This document shows, in pieces, positions 37,681 to 46,655 of a stretch of DNA of 64,000 bases (positions within the stretch are counted from its first letter, which is position 1; each line of letters begins with the position of its first letter). Position numbers and translations under genes: made by a program. This DNA comes from JAJXZP01 sp963787185 (GTDB lineage Bacteria; Spirochaetota; Spirochaetia; Treponematales; Rectinemataceae). Location: the NCBI GenBank assembly GCA_963787185.1, contig CAWBCC010000012.1, positions 62,001 through 126,000 of the forward strand, written 5' to 3'. The notes under the pieces are model-generated. The model did no database searches. It was not told the origin of the DNA and saw only the letters and a list, made by a program, of their open reading frames with translations.

Positions 37681-37708
37681 TGGCTGAATTATTCTTGAAG
37701 GAGACAGT

Positions 37709-38599
37709 ATGAGCGAAAGCGGCATTCGACTGGCGATTGCGCCGATAGGCTGGACGAACGACGACCTGCCCGAGCTCGGGGGACGGATTCCCTTCGAGCA
37801 GTGCGTGAGCGAGATGGCCCTCGCGGGCTTTGCGGGCAGTGAAGTGGGCAACAAGTATCCCAAGGACCCGGCGGTTCTCAACAAGGCACTCGCCCTCCGC
37901 GGGCTCACGATCTGCAACGCATGGTTCTCCTCATTCCTGACCACGAAGAGCTACGCCGAGGTGGAGAAGGAGTTCATAAAGCACCGCGACTTCCTCCACG
38001 CGGTCGGCGCGCGTGTGATCGGCGCGGCCGAGCAGGGGCACTCGATCCAGGGGCAGAAAAAGTCTGTTTTCGACGCGAAGCCGAACTTCACCGACGAGGA
38101 GTGGAAAAAGTTGTCCGAAGGTCTCAATCGACTCGGCGAAAGGGCCAAAGAGAAGGGCATGAGTCTTACCTACCATCACCACATGGGCACGGGCGTCCAG
38201 ACCGCCGCCGAGATCGATCGCCTCATGGAATCGACACAGGCGGGCCTTCTGGACCTTCTCTACGATACCGGACATCTCGTGTTCTCGGGCGAGGATCATA
38301 TGGCGGTGCTCAAAAAATGGGTCAAACGCGTCAGGCACGTCCACCTCAAGGACGTTCGCCCGGCGGTGGTCGATAAGGTGCGGAAGGAAAAGCTGAGTTT
38401 TCTCGAGGCTGTAAAGTTAGGCGCCTTCACCGTACCCGGGGACGGCTCGGTCGATTTTGCGCCGGTGTTTTCGACCCTCAAGGCGGCCGGCTATTCCGGT
38501 TGGTGGGTCGTGGAGGCCGAGCAGGATCCAGCTCTGGCCGATCCGCTCGAGTACGCGATGAAGGCGAGAAAATACATTCGCGAGAAAGCCGGGATCTAG
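37709..38599 (+). CDS. iolE: myo-Inosose-2 dehydratase
   Basis: A 296-residue TIM-barrel enzyme that dehydrates scyllo-inosose to the diketone used by IolD. Landmarks: IAPIGWTNDDLPELGG (about 9-24), GFAGSEVGNKYP (about 39-50), LTYHHHMGTGVQT near 152-164, LLYDTGHLVFSGED near 181-194 and VHLKDVRP, which supply the metal ligands of the family. ATG 37709 has AAGGAGA upstream. The upstream repeat element makes a local promoter possible but none is clear. Confidence 0.95.
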   Translation: MSESGIRLAIAPIGWTNDDLPELGGRIPFEQCVSEMALAGFAGSEVGNKYPKDPAVLNKALALRGLTICNAWFSSFLTTKSYAEVEKEFIKHRDFLHAVGARVIGAAEQGHSIQGQKKSVFDAKPNFTDEEWKKLSEGLNRLGERAKEKGMSLTYHHHMGTGVQTAAEIDRLMESTQAGLLDLLYDTGHLVFSGEDHMAVLKKWVKRVRHVHLKDVRPAVVDKVRKEKLSFLEAVKLGAFTVPGDGSVDFAPVFSTLKAAGYSGWWVVEAEQDPALADPLEYAMKARKYIREKAGI

Positions 38600-38661
38600 C
38601 GGCGTGCGTCTCAAGGTCGAACGATACGGCGCGCTTTGATCGGCGCGCACGGAGGTGAACT

Positions 38662-39699
38662 ATGGCTAAGGTGAAAGTAGGCGTGGCAGGATACGGCGTG
38701 ATCGGGCAGCGATTGGCTGATGGTGTGGCGCTGCAGAAGGACATGGAATTGGTGGGAGTTGCGGACGTCGCTCCGACGCTTTCGGTGCGTGCATTGAAAG
38801 AGAAGGGCATGCCCTACGCATTCTATGTCGCGGCATCGGACAAGCTGGCTGAGCTCGAGGCGATACACGTCCCCGTATCGGGTACGCTGGAGGACCTGGT
38901 GGGCAAGGTGGACGTCATGCTGGACGCGACCTCGGCGGGTGTGGGCGCGAAGAACAAGGAGCTCTACGCCAAGAAGGGCAAGAAGGGCATCTTCCAGGGC
39001 GGGGAGAAGAACTCCGTCGCCGATGTCTTCTTCCACGGCTATGCGAACTACGAGAAGGGGCTCGGCGCCCAGTTCCTGAAGCTGACCTCCTGCAACACGA
39101 CGGGGCTCATCCGGGCGGTGGACTGCCTGGATCGCGGTGTCGGCGTGGAGAAGGTTGCGATCACGATTATCCGCCGGGTGGCGGACCCTGGCGACTACCA
39201 CAGGGGCTTGACCAACGCCCTTCAGATCGACCATGCGCCGAGCCATCAGGCCCTGGATCTCATGACGATCATGCCGCACGTCGATGCGACAGGCATTCTC
39301 ATCCACACGCCGGTCACGCACGGCCACATCATCACCGTGGTGGCGAGCACGAAGAAGAGCGTCTCGAAGGAGAGTGCGCTCGAGCTCTTCGCGGCCCATC
39401 CGCGCATCCGCATCGTCAGCATAGCCGAGGGGTTCCTCGGCAACGCGAGCCTGTTCCGCTACGCCCGGGACCTCGGCAATCCGCGGGGTGACATGTACGA
39501 GATCGCGCTCTGGGAGGACTCGATCGTGATGAGCGGCAAGGACATCATGTTCGCTATCAACGTGCCGCAGGAAGCGGTGGTCATACCGGAGAACATGGAC
39601 GCTGTGCGCGCCTGCATGAAGATGCAGGCCGAGCGCATCGAAGCCACCGACACGACGAATAAGTACCTGGGGATAGGAAAATGGAAGGTCCGCGAATAA
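38662..39699 (+). CDS. Archaeal-type (type II) glyceraldehyde-3-phosphate dehydrogenase
   Basis: A 345-residue dehydrogenase of the type II class normally found in Archaea, not the bacterial GapA class. Marks are VGVAGYGVIGQRLADGV (about 6-22), GVGAKNKELY near 93, the catalytic Cys in LTSCNTTGLIRA (Cys 144), and the IIRRVADP and HAPSHQALDL segments, all aligned with archaeal GAPDH. It makes 1,3-bisphosphoglycerate from GAP, Pi and NAD(P). GGAGGTGA precedes ATG 38662. It overlaps the pgk-like gene by 19 bp. Whether it takes GAP or a related phospho-aldehyde here is not provable from sequence. Confidence 0.92.
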   Translation: MAKVKVGVAGYGVIGQRLADGVALQKDMELVGVADVAPTLSVRALKEKGMPYAFYVAASDKLAELEAIHVPVSGTLEDLVGKVDVMLDATSAGVGAKNKELYAKKGKKGIFQGGEKNSVADVFFHGYANYEKGLGAQFLKLTSCNTTGLIRAVDCLDRGVGVEKVAITIIRRVADPGDYHRGLTNALQIDHAPSHQALDLMTIMPHVDATGILIHTPVTHGHIITVVASTKKSVSKESALELFAAHPRIRIVSIAEGFLGNASLFRYARDLGNPRGDMYEIALWEDSIVMSGKDIMFAINVPQEAVVIPENMDAVRACMKMQAERIEATDTTNKYLGIGKWKVRE

Positions 39700-40967
39700 A
39701 GATCCGGCCGATGTCGGACTTCGATGTCCGGGGCAGGACCGTCATCTTCCGCCCTGACATCAACTCCCCCATCGATCCTAGAACTAAGCGTATCGTCAAT
39801 ACGAACCGCATCGAGAAGACGGTGCCTACTTTGAACTGGCTTCTCGAGAAGGGTGCCAAGGTTGCGCTCATCGCGCACCAGGGCGACACGCTCGACTATC
39901 AGAACCTGATACCTCTGGCCGAGCACGCCGAGAAGCTCGCCTTGCTCACGGGCAGGAAGGTCGCGTATGTAGACGACGTCTGCGGCTCCGGGGCGCTGGA
40001 GACCGTCCGCGCCTTGCGGGAGGGCGAGGCCGTCATTCTCGGCAACCTGCGCTACCTCGCCGAGGAGATCTCGACCTTCGAGAGCGCGGTCAAGCTCAAG
40101 GCTCCGGAGATGCTGGACACCTGGCTCGTGAGGAGTCTGGCGCCTTTGGGCGACATCTACGTGAACGACGCCTTCGCCGCGGCGCACCGCAACGCGCCCT
40201 CGATGGTGGCCTTCCAGGAGCTCCTACCCACGGCGGGCGGGATTCAGCTCATGGAGGAATACACTGCCCTCAAATCGGTGATGGAGGGACCGCGGCGGCC
40301 CTGCGTGTATGTCCTCGGAGGGGCCAAGATTTCGGACGCCTTCGACATGATGCGTAAGGTCCTCGAGGACGGTGCGGCGGACGAGATACTCGCGGCGGGC
40401 GTCACGGGACTCGTCATGCTCATCGCCAAGGGCATCGATGTCGGGGAAACGACGCGGAAATTCCTCAAGGACCGCGGACTGGAGGAGTTCATACCCGAGG
40501 CCAAGCGGCTGCTCACTTCGTGGAGCTCGAAATATCTCTTGCCCGTGGACCTCTCCTACGAGGCTGGCGGCTCGCGCGCCGAGCTCGACGTACCGGCGTC
40601 GGGGCGGCTGTCCGAAGACGCGAGCTTCCCGGACATCGGGCGAAAGACCATCTCCCGCTTCAAGGAGAGCATCGCCCGCGCGGGGTCGATATTCGTGAAC
40701 GGCCCGGCGGGCATGTACGAGGACCCGAGGTGGGAAGAGGGGACGCGCGAGATATGGCGGGCCATCCAGGACGCTCCGGGCTATACGGTCATCGGGGGCG
40801 GGGATACGATAAGCGCGGCCGGCAAGTTCACCGAGCTCTCGAAGTTCGACTATGTCTGCACGGGGGGCGGCGCGATGGTGCGCTTCCTGGCCGGCAAGCG
40901 GCTTCCCCTGATCGAGGCTATGGAAAAAGCCTACGAGCGCAACCTGCGCGAGCCGATACGCCGGTAG
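39681..40967 (+). CDS. Archaeal-type phosphoglycerate kinase
   Basis: A 428-residue PGK. The substrate-binding start reads FRPDINSPIDPRT (about 24-36) as in archaeal PGKs, with NDAFAAAHRNAPSMV near 156-170, GGAKISDAFDMM near 213, IFVNGPAGMYEDP near 336 and the nucleotide motif IGGGDTISAAGKF near 371. It transfers the acyl phosphate to ADP. ATG 39681 lies within the end of the dehydrogenase gene and ATG 39711 is a weaker alternative. Both it and its partner are of archaeal type, so the pair probably moved together. Catalytic residues look intact. Confidence 0.92.
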   Translation: MEGPRIKIRPMSDFDVRGRTVIFRPDINSPIDPRTKRIVNTNRIEKTVPTLNWLLEKGAKVALIAHQGDTLDYQNLIPLAEHAEKLALLTGRKVAYVDDVCGSGALETVRALREGEAVILGNLRYLAEEISTFESAVKLKAPEMLDTWLVRSLAPLGDIYVNDAFAAAHRNAPSMVAFQELLPTAGGIQLMEEYTALKSVMEGPRRPCVYVLGGAKISDAFDMMRKVLEDGAADEILAAGVTGLVMLIAKGIDVGETTRKFLKDRGLEEFIPEAKRLLTSWSSKYLLPVDLSYEAGGSRAELDVPASGRLSEDASFPDIGRKTISRFKESIARAGSIFVNGPAGMYEDPRWEEGTREIWRAIQDAPGYTVIGGGDTISAAGKFTELSKFDYVCTGGGAMVRFLAGKRLPLIEAMEKAYERNLREPIRR

Positions 40968-40979
40968 AAAGGAAAAAAC

Positions 40980-42431
40980 ATGGAACTCGATCTCAGTCTC
41001 AAGAATCTCGCCCAGGCTCTTCCCGCGGACCTGAGCCAGGAACAGAGGGCGAGGGCGCAGACGCTCTTCTTGAAGCGCCTCTCTCTCGAGGCGCACGAGT
41101 TTTTCGGCGGCAAGATGCAGACCGTGCCCAAGTGCGGGCTCTGGGGCTTCAACTGGTTCAACGTCTGGTATACCCCCGGCGTCTCGCAGATTTCCACGAC
41201 GATTCGCGACGACAACGATCGCTCCTTCGCCCTCTCGAATCGCGGTAACCTCGTGGCCATCGTCTCGGATTCCACGCGCGTCCTCGGGGACGGCGACTGC
41301 ACGCCGCCCGGGGGCCTGGGCGTCATGGAGGGCAAGGCCTTCCTCATGAAGTACCTCGGCGGGGTGGACGCGACCGCGCTCTGCATCGACTCGCGGGGCA
41401 AGGACGGAAAGCACGATCCCGACAAGATCATCGAATTCGTGAAGATGGCCGCGCCATCCTTCGGCGCCGTCAATCTCGAGGATATAAGTCAGCCGAACTG
41501 CTTCAGGGTGCTCGACGAGCTTCGGGAGGCCTGCGACATTCCGGTCTGGCACGACGACGCCCAGGGGACCGCCTGCATAACGCTGGCGGGGCTTCTGAAC
41601 GCCCTCAAGCTGGCCGGCAAGAAGCTCGGCGACGCGAGGATCGTGCTGCTCGGGGCCGGGGCGGCGAACACCACGATCGCGCGCCTCATCGTCTCCGACG
41701 GCGGAGATCCCGCGAAGATCGTGCTCTTCGATTCCAAGGGCTCGCTGCACGCGGGCCGTTCGGACATCGCGGCCGACCCGCGCGACTACCGGAAATGGGA
41801 GCTCTGCCGGACGACGAATCCCGCCCGCGTGGCGAGCGAGGAAGAGGCGCTGAACGGGGCCGACGTGCTCATCGCCCTTTCGAAACCCGGCCCCGACACG
41901 GTAAAGCGAACCTGGGTCCGCTCCATGGCGAAAAAGTCGATCGTCTTCGCCTGTGCCAATCCCGTGCCGGAGATCTGGCCCTACGCCGCCAAGGAAGAAG
42001 GGGCGTATATCGTGGCCACGGGCCGCGGCGATTTCCCCAACCAGGTCAATAACTCGATCTGCTTTCCCGGCCTCCTCAAAGGGGCGCTTCTCGTGCGGGC
42101 GCGCAAGATCACGGACGGCATGGCCATACGCTGCGCCCACTCGATCGCCGACTTCGCCGAGAAACGCGGCGTCGCTCCGGACAATATAATCGCCACGATG
42201 GAGGAGACGGATGTCTTCGCGCGGGAGGCCGCCGACGTGGCCGCGCAGGCGGTGGCCGAAGGCGTCGCGCGCGTCGAGCTGACCTGGGACGAGGTCTACG
42301 CGCGGGCGAAGGCCGATATAGCGGCATCGCGGAAGATGGTCGACGATCTGCAGAGGCTGGGCCATGTGGCCACCCCGCCGCAATCGATGTTGAAGGAAGC
42401 CCTGGATTGGGCGGTCGCGCAGGTGCGTTAG
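40980..42431 (+). CDS. Malic enzyme (NAD(P)-dependent, decarboxylating)
   Basis: A 483-residue malic enzyme of the shorter bacterial type. Landmarks: VWYTPGVSQIS near 61-71 with the catalytic Tyr, RVLGDGDCTPPGGLGVMEGKAFL near 101-123 with the catalytic Lys, the metal ligands in NLEDI and WHDDAQGTACIT, and the Rossmann motif LGAGAANTTIAR near 223. It converts malate to pyruvate and CO2 with reduction of NAD(P). ATG 40980 follows AAAGGA, 12 bp after the pgk stop. Its presence in an inositol/GAPDH operon is unusual and may supply NADPH or handle a malate-like intermediate. Confidence 0.92.
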   Translation: MELDLSLKNLAQALPADLSQEQRARAQTLFLKRLSLEAHEFFGGKMQTVPKCGLWGFNWFNVWYTPGVSQISTTIRDDNDRSFALSNRGNLVAIVSDSTRVLGDGDCTPPGGLGVMEGKAFLMKYLGGVDATALCIDSRGKDGKHDPDKIIEFVKMAAPSFGAVNLEDISQPNCFRVLDELREACDIPVWHDDAQGTACITLAGLLNALKLAGKKLGDARIVLLGAGAANTTIARLIVSDGGDPAKIVLFDSKGSLHAGRSDIAADPRDYRKWELCRTTNPARVASEEEALNGADVLIALSKPGPDTVKRTWVRSMAKKSIVFACANPVPEIWPYAAKEEGAYIVATGRGDFPNQVNNSICFPGLLKGALLVRARKITDGMAIRCAHSIADFAEKRGVAPDNIIATMEETDVFAREAADVAAQAVAEGVARVELTWDEVYARAKADIAASRKMVDDLQRLGHVATPPQSMLKEALDWAVAQVR

Positions 42432-42460
42432 CAGGGTGCTGACAAAGGAGCGATGAGGAG

Positions 42461-43702
42461 ATGAGGATCGGCCTGCCGTATCTGGACCGCGAGTTGGAGC
42501 TCGACATTCCCGAAGGGAATCTGCTCGCCGTGGTGGAGCCCAACGAGGTGGACGTGGCCGAGGACGCGGGGGCCGTGGTGCGGAGCGCCGTAGAGCGGCC
42601 GCTTGATTCCCCGCCTTTCGGCGAGTTCATCGAAGGCGCGCGGAAGATTCTCGTCATCGTGAACGATGCGACGAGGCCGACGCCGACGCAGGATATGCTC
42701 GACGCGCTGGGCGACGAGCTCCATGCCCGATCCGCCCGCTTTCTCGTGGCGACCGGCGCTCACCGTGCGCCCACCGAGGCCGAGTATCGGCAGATACTCG
42801 GCCGTCACTACGGCCGGTTCAGGGCGAGCATCGAGGTGCACGATTCGCGCGATCGCTCCTCGCTCGTCGATCTGGGCAGGACGCGGAATGGGACTCCCAT
42901 CCTGTTGAACCGCGCGCTCATCGAGGCCGAGCGCATCGTCGCGACGGGCTCGGTGGAGCCCCACTATTTCGCGGGCTATACCGGGGGCCGCAAGGCCTTC
43001 CTGCCCGGCGTGGCCGGCTTCGAAACGGTGGAGGCCAACCACCGGCTCGCCCTCGATCCGCGGGCGCGGGCCCTCGCCCTGGACGACAATCCGGTGAGCC
43101 AGGACATGGACGACGCCCTGCGGCTGATCCCCGGGCGGGTCTTCTCCGTCATGGCGGTCCTGGACAAGCACCAGAGGCTCGCGAGCTGTTTCGCGGGCGA
43201 TATCCGCCGCTCCTTCGGGGAGGCGGTGCGCGCGGCCAACGCCATCTTCGCGGTCAAGCTCGCCAGACGGGCCGATATCGTCGTCTCGGTCGCGCGGCAT
43301 CCCATGGACATCGATCTCTACCAGGCGCAAAAGGCCATCGACAACGGCGCTCTGGCGCTGGCCGACGGAGGAATACTCATCCTGGTGGCTTCCTGCCGGG
43401 ACGGTGTCGGCGACCGCGCGTACATAGATCTTTTGGGCGCATCCTCTACGCCCGCCGAGGCCATGGCGAGGATAGCCGCGGGCTATCGCCTGGGCTACCA
43501 CAAGGCGGCCAAGATCGCTCTTGTCGCGGCTCGTGCGAGCATCAGGGCGGTGAGCGAGCTCGACGAAGCGACCCTGCGCAAGGCCTTCATCGGCAAGCGC
43601 GCCTCCCTTTCAGAAGCATTCGCGGAGGCTTTGGCGGAGAAGGGGCCCGGCGCTCTTGTCGCGGTTTTACTCGACGGCACCGTCACGGTGCCTCTCGTAT
43701 AG
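42461..43702 (+). CDS. LarA-like 2-hydroxy-acid epimerase homologue
   Basis: A 413-residue LarA/DUF2088 protein. Seen: NDATRPTPT near 69-77, TGAHRAPTEAEY near 96-107, and SVEPHYFAGYTGGRKAFLPGVAG near 165-187. This last segment contains the His and the Lys that in LarA carries the nickel-pincer cofactor, and it is followed by EANH. LarA enzymes racemise lactate, malate or other 2-hydroxy acids. No cofactor genes (larB, larC, larE) are in the window, so activity depends on genes elsewhere. It directly follows the malic enzyme, which makes malate or another hydroxy acid a reasonable guess. Confidence 0.85.
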   Translation: MRIGLPYLDRELELDIPEGNLLAVVEPNEVDVAEDAGAVVRSAVERPLDSPPFGEFIEGARKILVIVNDATRPTPTQDMLDALGDELHARSARFLVATGAHRAPTEAEYRQILGRHYGRFRASIEVHDSRDRSSLVDLGRTRNGTPILLNRALIEAERIVATGSVEPHYFAGYTGGRKAFLPGVAGFETVEANHRLALDPRARALALDDNPVSQDMDDALRLIPGRVFSVMAVLDKHQRLASCFAGDIRRSFGEAVRAANAIFAVKLARRADIVVSVARHPMDIDLYQAQKAIDNGALALADGGILILVASCRDGVGDRAYIDLLGASSTPAEAMARIAAGYRLGYHKAAKIALVAARASIRAVSELDEATLRKAFIGKRASLSEAFAEALAEKGPGALVAVLLDGTVTVPLV

Positions 43703-43711
43703 GAGTTGCAC

Positions 43712-44533
43712 ATGACAAGGGAAACGAGGGCCGAGCTCGATGCGAAGGCCCGGGAGATACGAGCACTCACGATCGACACGATCGGATTTCTGGGCGTCGG
43801 TCACATCGGCGGCGCCATGTCGATCGTCGACGCGCTGGCGCTCCTGTATTATCGCCACATGGACATCGACCCCTCCGAGCCGCGCAAGCGCGGGCGCGAC
43901 CAGCTGGTGCTCTCCAAGGGCCACGCCGGGCCGGCGCTCTACGCGACCCTGGCGAGCCGGGGATTCTTCCCTATAGAGTGGCTGCACACCCTCAATGTCG
44001 GAGGGACCAACTTGCCGAGCCACTGCGACCGAAACCGCACGCCCGGCGTCGATATGACCACCGGCTCGCTGGGCCAGGGCATCTCGGCCGCCTGCGGAAT
44101 CGCGCTCGGCAATCGTCTGAACGGCATTTCGTCCAGGGTCTACTGCATCATCGGCGACGGCGAGAGCGACGAAGGACAGGTCTGGGAGGCGGCGATGTTC
44201 GCGGTCCAGTACCGTCTCGACAGGCTCATCGCCTTCACCGACTACAACAGGATGCAGATCGACGGACCGACCGCCGAGATAATGGACCTCGGAAGCCTGA
44301 AGGCGAAATGGGAAGCCTTCGGATGGTTCACCCAGGAAGTGAACGGGCACGATATGGAAGCGATGGACGAAGCGATAGAGCGCGCGAAGGCGACCACGGG
44401 CAGACCCTCCATGATCGTCCTGGACACGGTCAAGGCCAAGGGCTTCTCCCTCGCCGAGGGGCAGGTGTCGAGCCACAACATGAGCTTCAGCTACGAGGAC
44501 GCGCAGAAAGCCATCGCGGCCTTGAAAGGATAA
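43712..44533 (+). CDS. Transketolase, N-terminal subunit
   Basis: A 273-residue protein covering the PP domain of transketolase. Marks are GHIGGAMSIVDALALLYY near 29-46, LSKGHAGPALYA near 67-78, TTGSLGQGISAACGIALG near 110-127 and the ThDP motif GDGESDEGQVWEAAMFA near 147-163. ATG 43712 has AGGAG six bases upstream; the TTG at 43706 is rejected. The second half follows as a separate gene after 7 bp, the usual split form. Split pairs also serve specialised sugar pathways such as apulose 4-phosphate. Confidence 0.93.
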   Translation: MTRETRAELDAKAREIRALTIDTIGFLGVGHIGGAMSIVDALALLYYRHMDIDPSEPRKRGRDQLVLSKGHAGPALYATLASRGFFPIEWLHTLNVGGTNLPSHCDRNRTPGVDMTTGSLGQGISAACGIALGNRLNGISSRVYCIIGDGESDEGQVWEAAMFAVQYRLDRLIAFTDYNRMQIDGPTAEIMDLGSLKAKWEAFGWFTQEVNGHDMEAMDEAIERAKATTGRPSMIVLDTVKAKGFSLAEGQVSSHNMSFSYEDAQKAIAALKG

Positions 44534-44540
44534 TCGACCG

Positions 44541-45473
44541 ATGGAAAAGAAGGAAATGCGGGCGGTCTACGCCGAGACCCTGATCGATCTCGCGCGCCAT
44601 AATCCGGATATCGTCGTGCTTGAAGCCGATCTCATGAAGGCGACGGGCACCGCCCCTTTCGCAAAGGCCTTTCCCGATCGCGCCATCGACTGCGGCGTGG
44701 CCGAGGCGAACATGGTGGGCGTGGCCTCGGGCCTCTCCGCTGCCGGCAAGATCCCCTTCGCGGCCACCTTCGCCTGTTTCGCCGGGCGGCGCGACTACGA
44801 TCAGTTTTTTCTTTCGGCGAACTACGCCCGCCTCAACGTAAAGCTGGTCGGAACCGACCCCGGCGTCACCGCGAAGTTCAACGGCGGTACCCACATGCCC
44901 TTCGAGGACCTTGCGCTGATGCGGGTCGTGCCCGGACTCACCGTGGTCGAGCCCTCCGACCCGACCAGCCTGGAGAAGCTCGTCCGCCTCTCTGCCGAAC
45001 ATGCCGGATGCGTCTATATCAGAATGCAGCGGACCCCGGCCGCCGTCCTCTACGATGCGGCGGAAATCTTCGCGTTCGGGAAGGCCAAGGTGCTGCGCGA
45101 GGGCGGGGATGCGGTCATATTCGCGCTCGGGTCCGTGATGGTCAACGAAGCCCTCGCAGCCGCGGAATCTTTGGCCTCCGAGGGGATCGCCGCGGCCGTC
45201 GTCGATATGTTGAGCTTGAAGCCGCTCGACCTCGAGTGCGTGCTCCGCTATGCCCGCGCCACGGGCAGGGTGGTCACCTGCGAAAACGCCCAGGCCTCGG
45301 GAGCCCTGGGAAGTGCGGTCGCCGAAAGCCTCCTCGAGGCCGGCGTTGCCGCGAGGTTCGCCAGAATCGGCGTCAAGGACGAATTCGGCGAGGTGGGCAC
45401 CCTGGACTACCTCATGGAACGATACGGCCTCACCGCGAAGCACATCGTCGCAGCCGTCAAGCGTCTCCAATAG
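44541..45473 (+). CDS. Transketolase, C-terminal subunit
   Basis: A 310-residue protein covering the Pyr and C-terminal domains. Marks are ADLMKATGT near 25, DCGVAEANMVGVASGLSAAGKIPFAATFACFAGRRDYDQFFLS-type sequence from 50 to 93 with the ThDP-activating Glu, and GGTHMPFEDLALMRVVPG near 115-132. Residues 195-310 form the C-terminal domain (VTCENAQASGALGSAVAE). It pairs with the preceding subunit to form the active enzyme and ends the operon; a 70-bp gap then leads to the broken chemotaxis gene. Confidence 0.93.
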   Translation: MEKKEMRAVYAETLIDLARHNPDIVVLEADLMKATGTAPFAKAFPDRAIDCGVAEANMVGVASGLSAAGKIPFAATFACFAGRRDYDQFFLSANYARLNVKLVGTDPGVTAKFNGGTHMPFEDLALMRVVPGLTVVEPSDPTSLEKLVRLSAEHAGCVYIRMQRTPAAVLYDAAEIFAFGKAKVLREGGDAVIFALGSVMVNEALAAAESLASEGIAAAVVDMLSLKPLDLECVLRYARATGRVVTCENAQASGALGSAVAESLLEAGVAARFARIGVKDEFGEVGTLDYLMERYGLTAKHIVAAVKRLQ

Positions 45474-45543
45474 AAGCGGGCTTGTCGGTCGGCGGCGGGA
45501 GGGCACGTCCGGCCGCGCCGATTTCCTCACAGTGAGGTGAGAC

Positions 45544-46511
45544 GTGAAGATACGCGCGAAGCTCATTCTTTCGTCGGTGGGAATCTTCGCGACCATATGC
45601 TTCCCCGGATCAACAAGAACGTCAAAGGGGCGATCGAAATCATCCGCAATCTCAGGGCCCTCAATGTCGGCCGGATCGCCAGGGTGAACGATGATCTCGA
45701 TACGATGGAGAAGCACGGGCAGGATATTTTCCTCGTCGCGGAAAATATGAGTCTGAATTATTTCTATACGCGGGAGGTGGGGCCCAACGAACGGGCACTT
45801 CTCGCCGCAGCCCGCGTCGATATGGGGAAGTTCATGTCCGACGTGGACATCCTGGATGAGGGACTCTCCACGTCCGTCCAAGTCATCGACAAGCAGTACA
45901 AGCTCATCAACGGAGAGATCGGCAATGCTCGCGCGCACGCGACGCGACTGGCGGGTGCCGTGGCGGCGGTCATCCAGAATATCGCATCGCAGACGAACCT
46001 CCTGGCGATGAACGCGGCCATAGAGGCCGCCCATGCCGGAGACGCGGGGCGCGGATTCGCCGTCGTCGCCGATGAGATACGTAAGCTGTCGGAAGTTTCC
46101 ACGAAGAGCTCCCGCGATATCTCCCAGTCCATCAAGCTCGTCGTCGCGAAGATCGACGAGGCCACGCGCGCGAACGCCGGGACGGGACTCGCATTTTCCG
46201 CGATAGACGAGAAAATCAAGGAAGTGTCGAGATCCATGATCGAAGTCAACGCGATCATCGGCGAAATAAGCATCGGGAGCAAACGGGTCCTGGATGCGAT
46301 GGTCGAGCTCAAGAAGCGGTCGCTCGAAGTCAGGGATGGATCGATGTCGATGGACGAGGGCTCGATGGAAATAAATAGCGCCGTGGCGGAACTCTCCGAA
46401 CGCGTCGGCGGGATGAGCGCGCAGCTCGATGAGGATGTGAACCGCTTCCGCACGCACTGCGGAGACCTCGAGGCCGAGGACGTCAGTTCGAAAGAAGACC
46501 CGGGCGCGTAG
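45544..46511 (+). pseudogene. Frameshifted, internally deleted methyl-accepting chemotaxis protein
   Basis: GTG 45544, with GAGGTGA before it, starts a normal receptor N-terminus (KIRAKLILSSVGIFATI, one transmembrane helix) but that frame stops about 45 codons later. A second frame picks up near 45600 (MLPRINKNVKGAIEIIRN) and runs to 46511, about 300 residues. It includes the intact signalling hairpin IASQTNLLAMNAAIEAAHAG and GRGFAVVADEIRKLSE. The periplasmic sensor, second membrane helix and HAMP domain are missing. I read this as a deletion plus frame break. A small soluble receptor translated from an internal start cannot be excluded. Confidence 0.75.
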
Positions 46512-46628
46512 GAAGATCGACACTCGAGCGCACGGACGATACCCTCGGACGTGAAGTAGTGGAGTCTGAGATCGCCACCGAAAGGACGGGAACCGCCGCT
46601 TTCGCGCAAACATTGTCGCATGGCATCG

Positions 46629-46645
46629 CCCGGCTCCGAGCCGGG
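46629..46645. terminator. Hairpin between convergent genes
   Basis: CCCGGCT, loop CCG, AGCCGGG: a perfect 7-bp stem 11 bp beyond the stop of the minus-strand binding-protein gene. Could terminate both convergent transcripts, but no T-run follows. Confidence 0.5.
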
Positions 46646-46655
46646 GTACATCGCT

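Noticed and set aside
42428..43501. 357-codon minus-strand frame
   Set aside because: Antisense shadow of the LarA-like gene with no domain signature.
43712..45473. Single transketolase gene broken by a frameshift
   Set aside because: Each half has its own start and ribosome site and matches the normal split-transketolase subunits.
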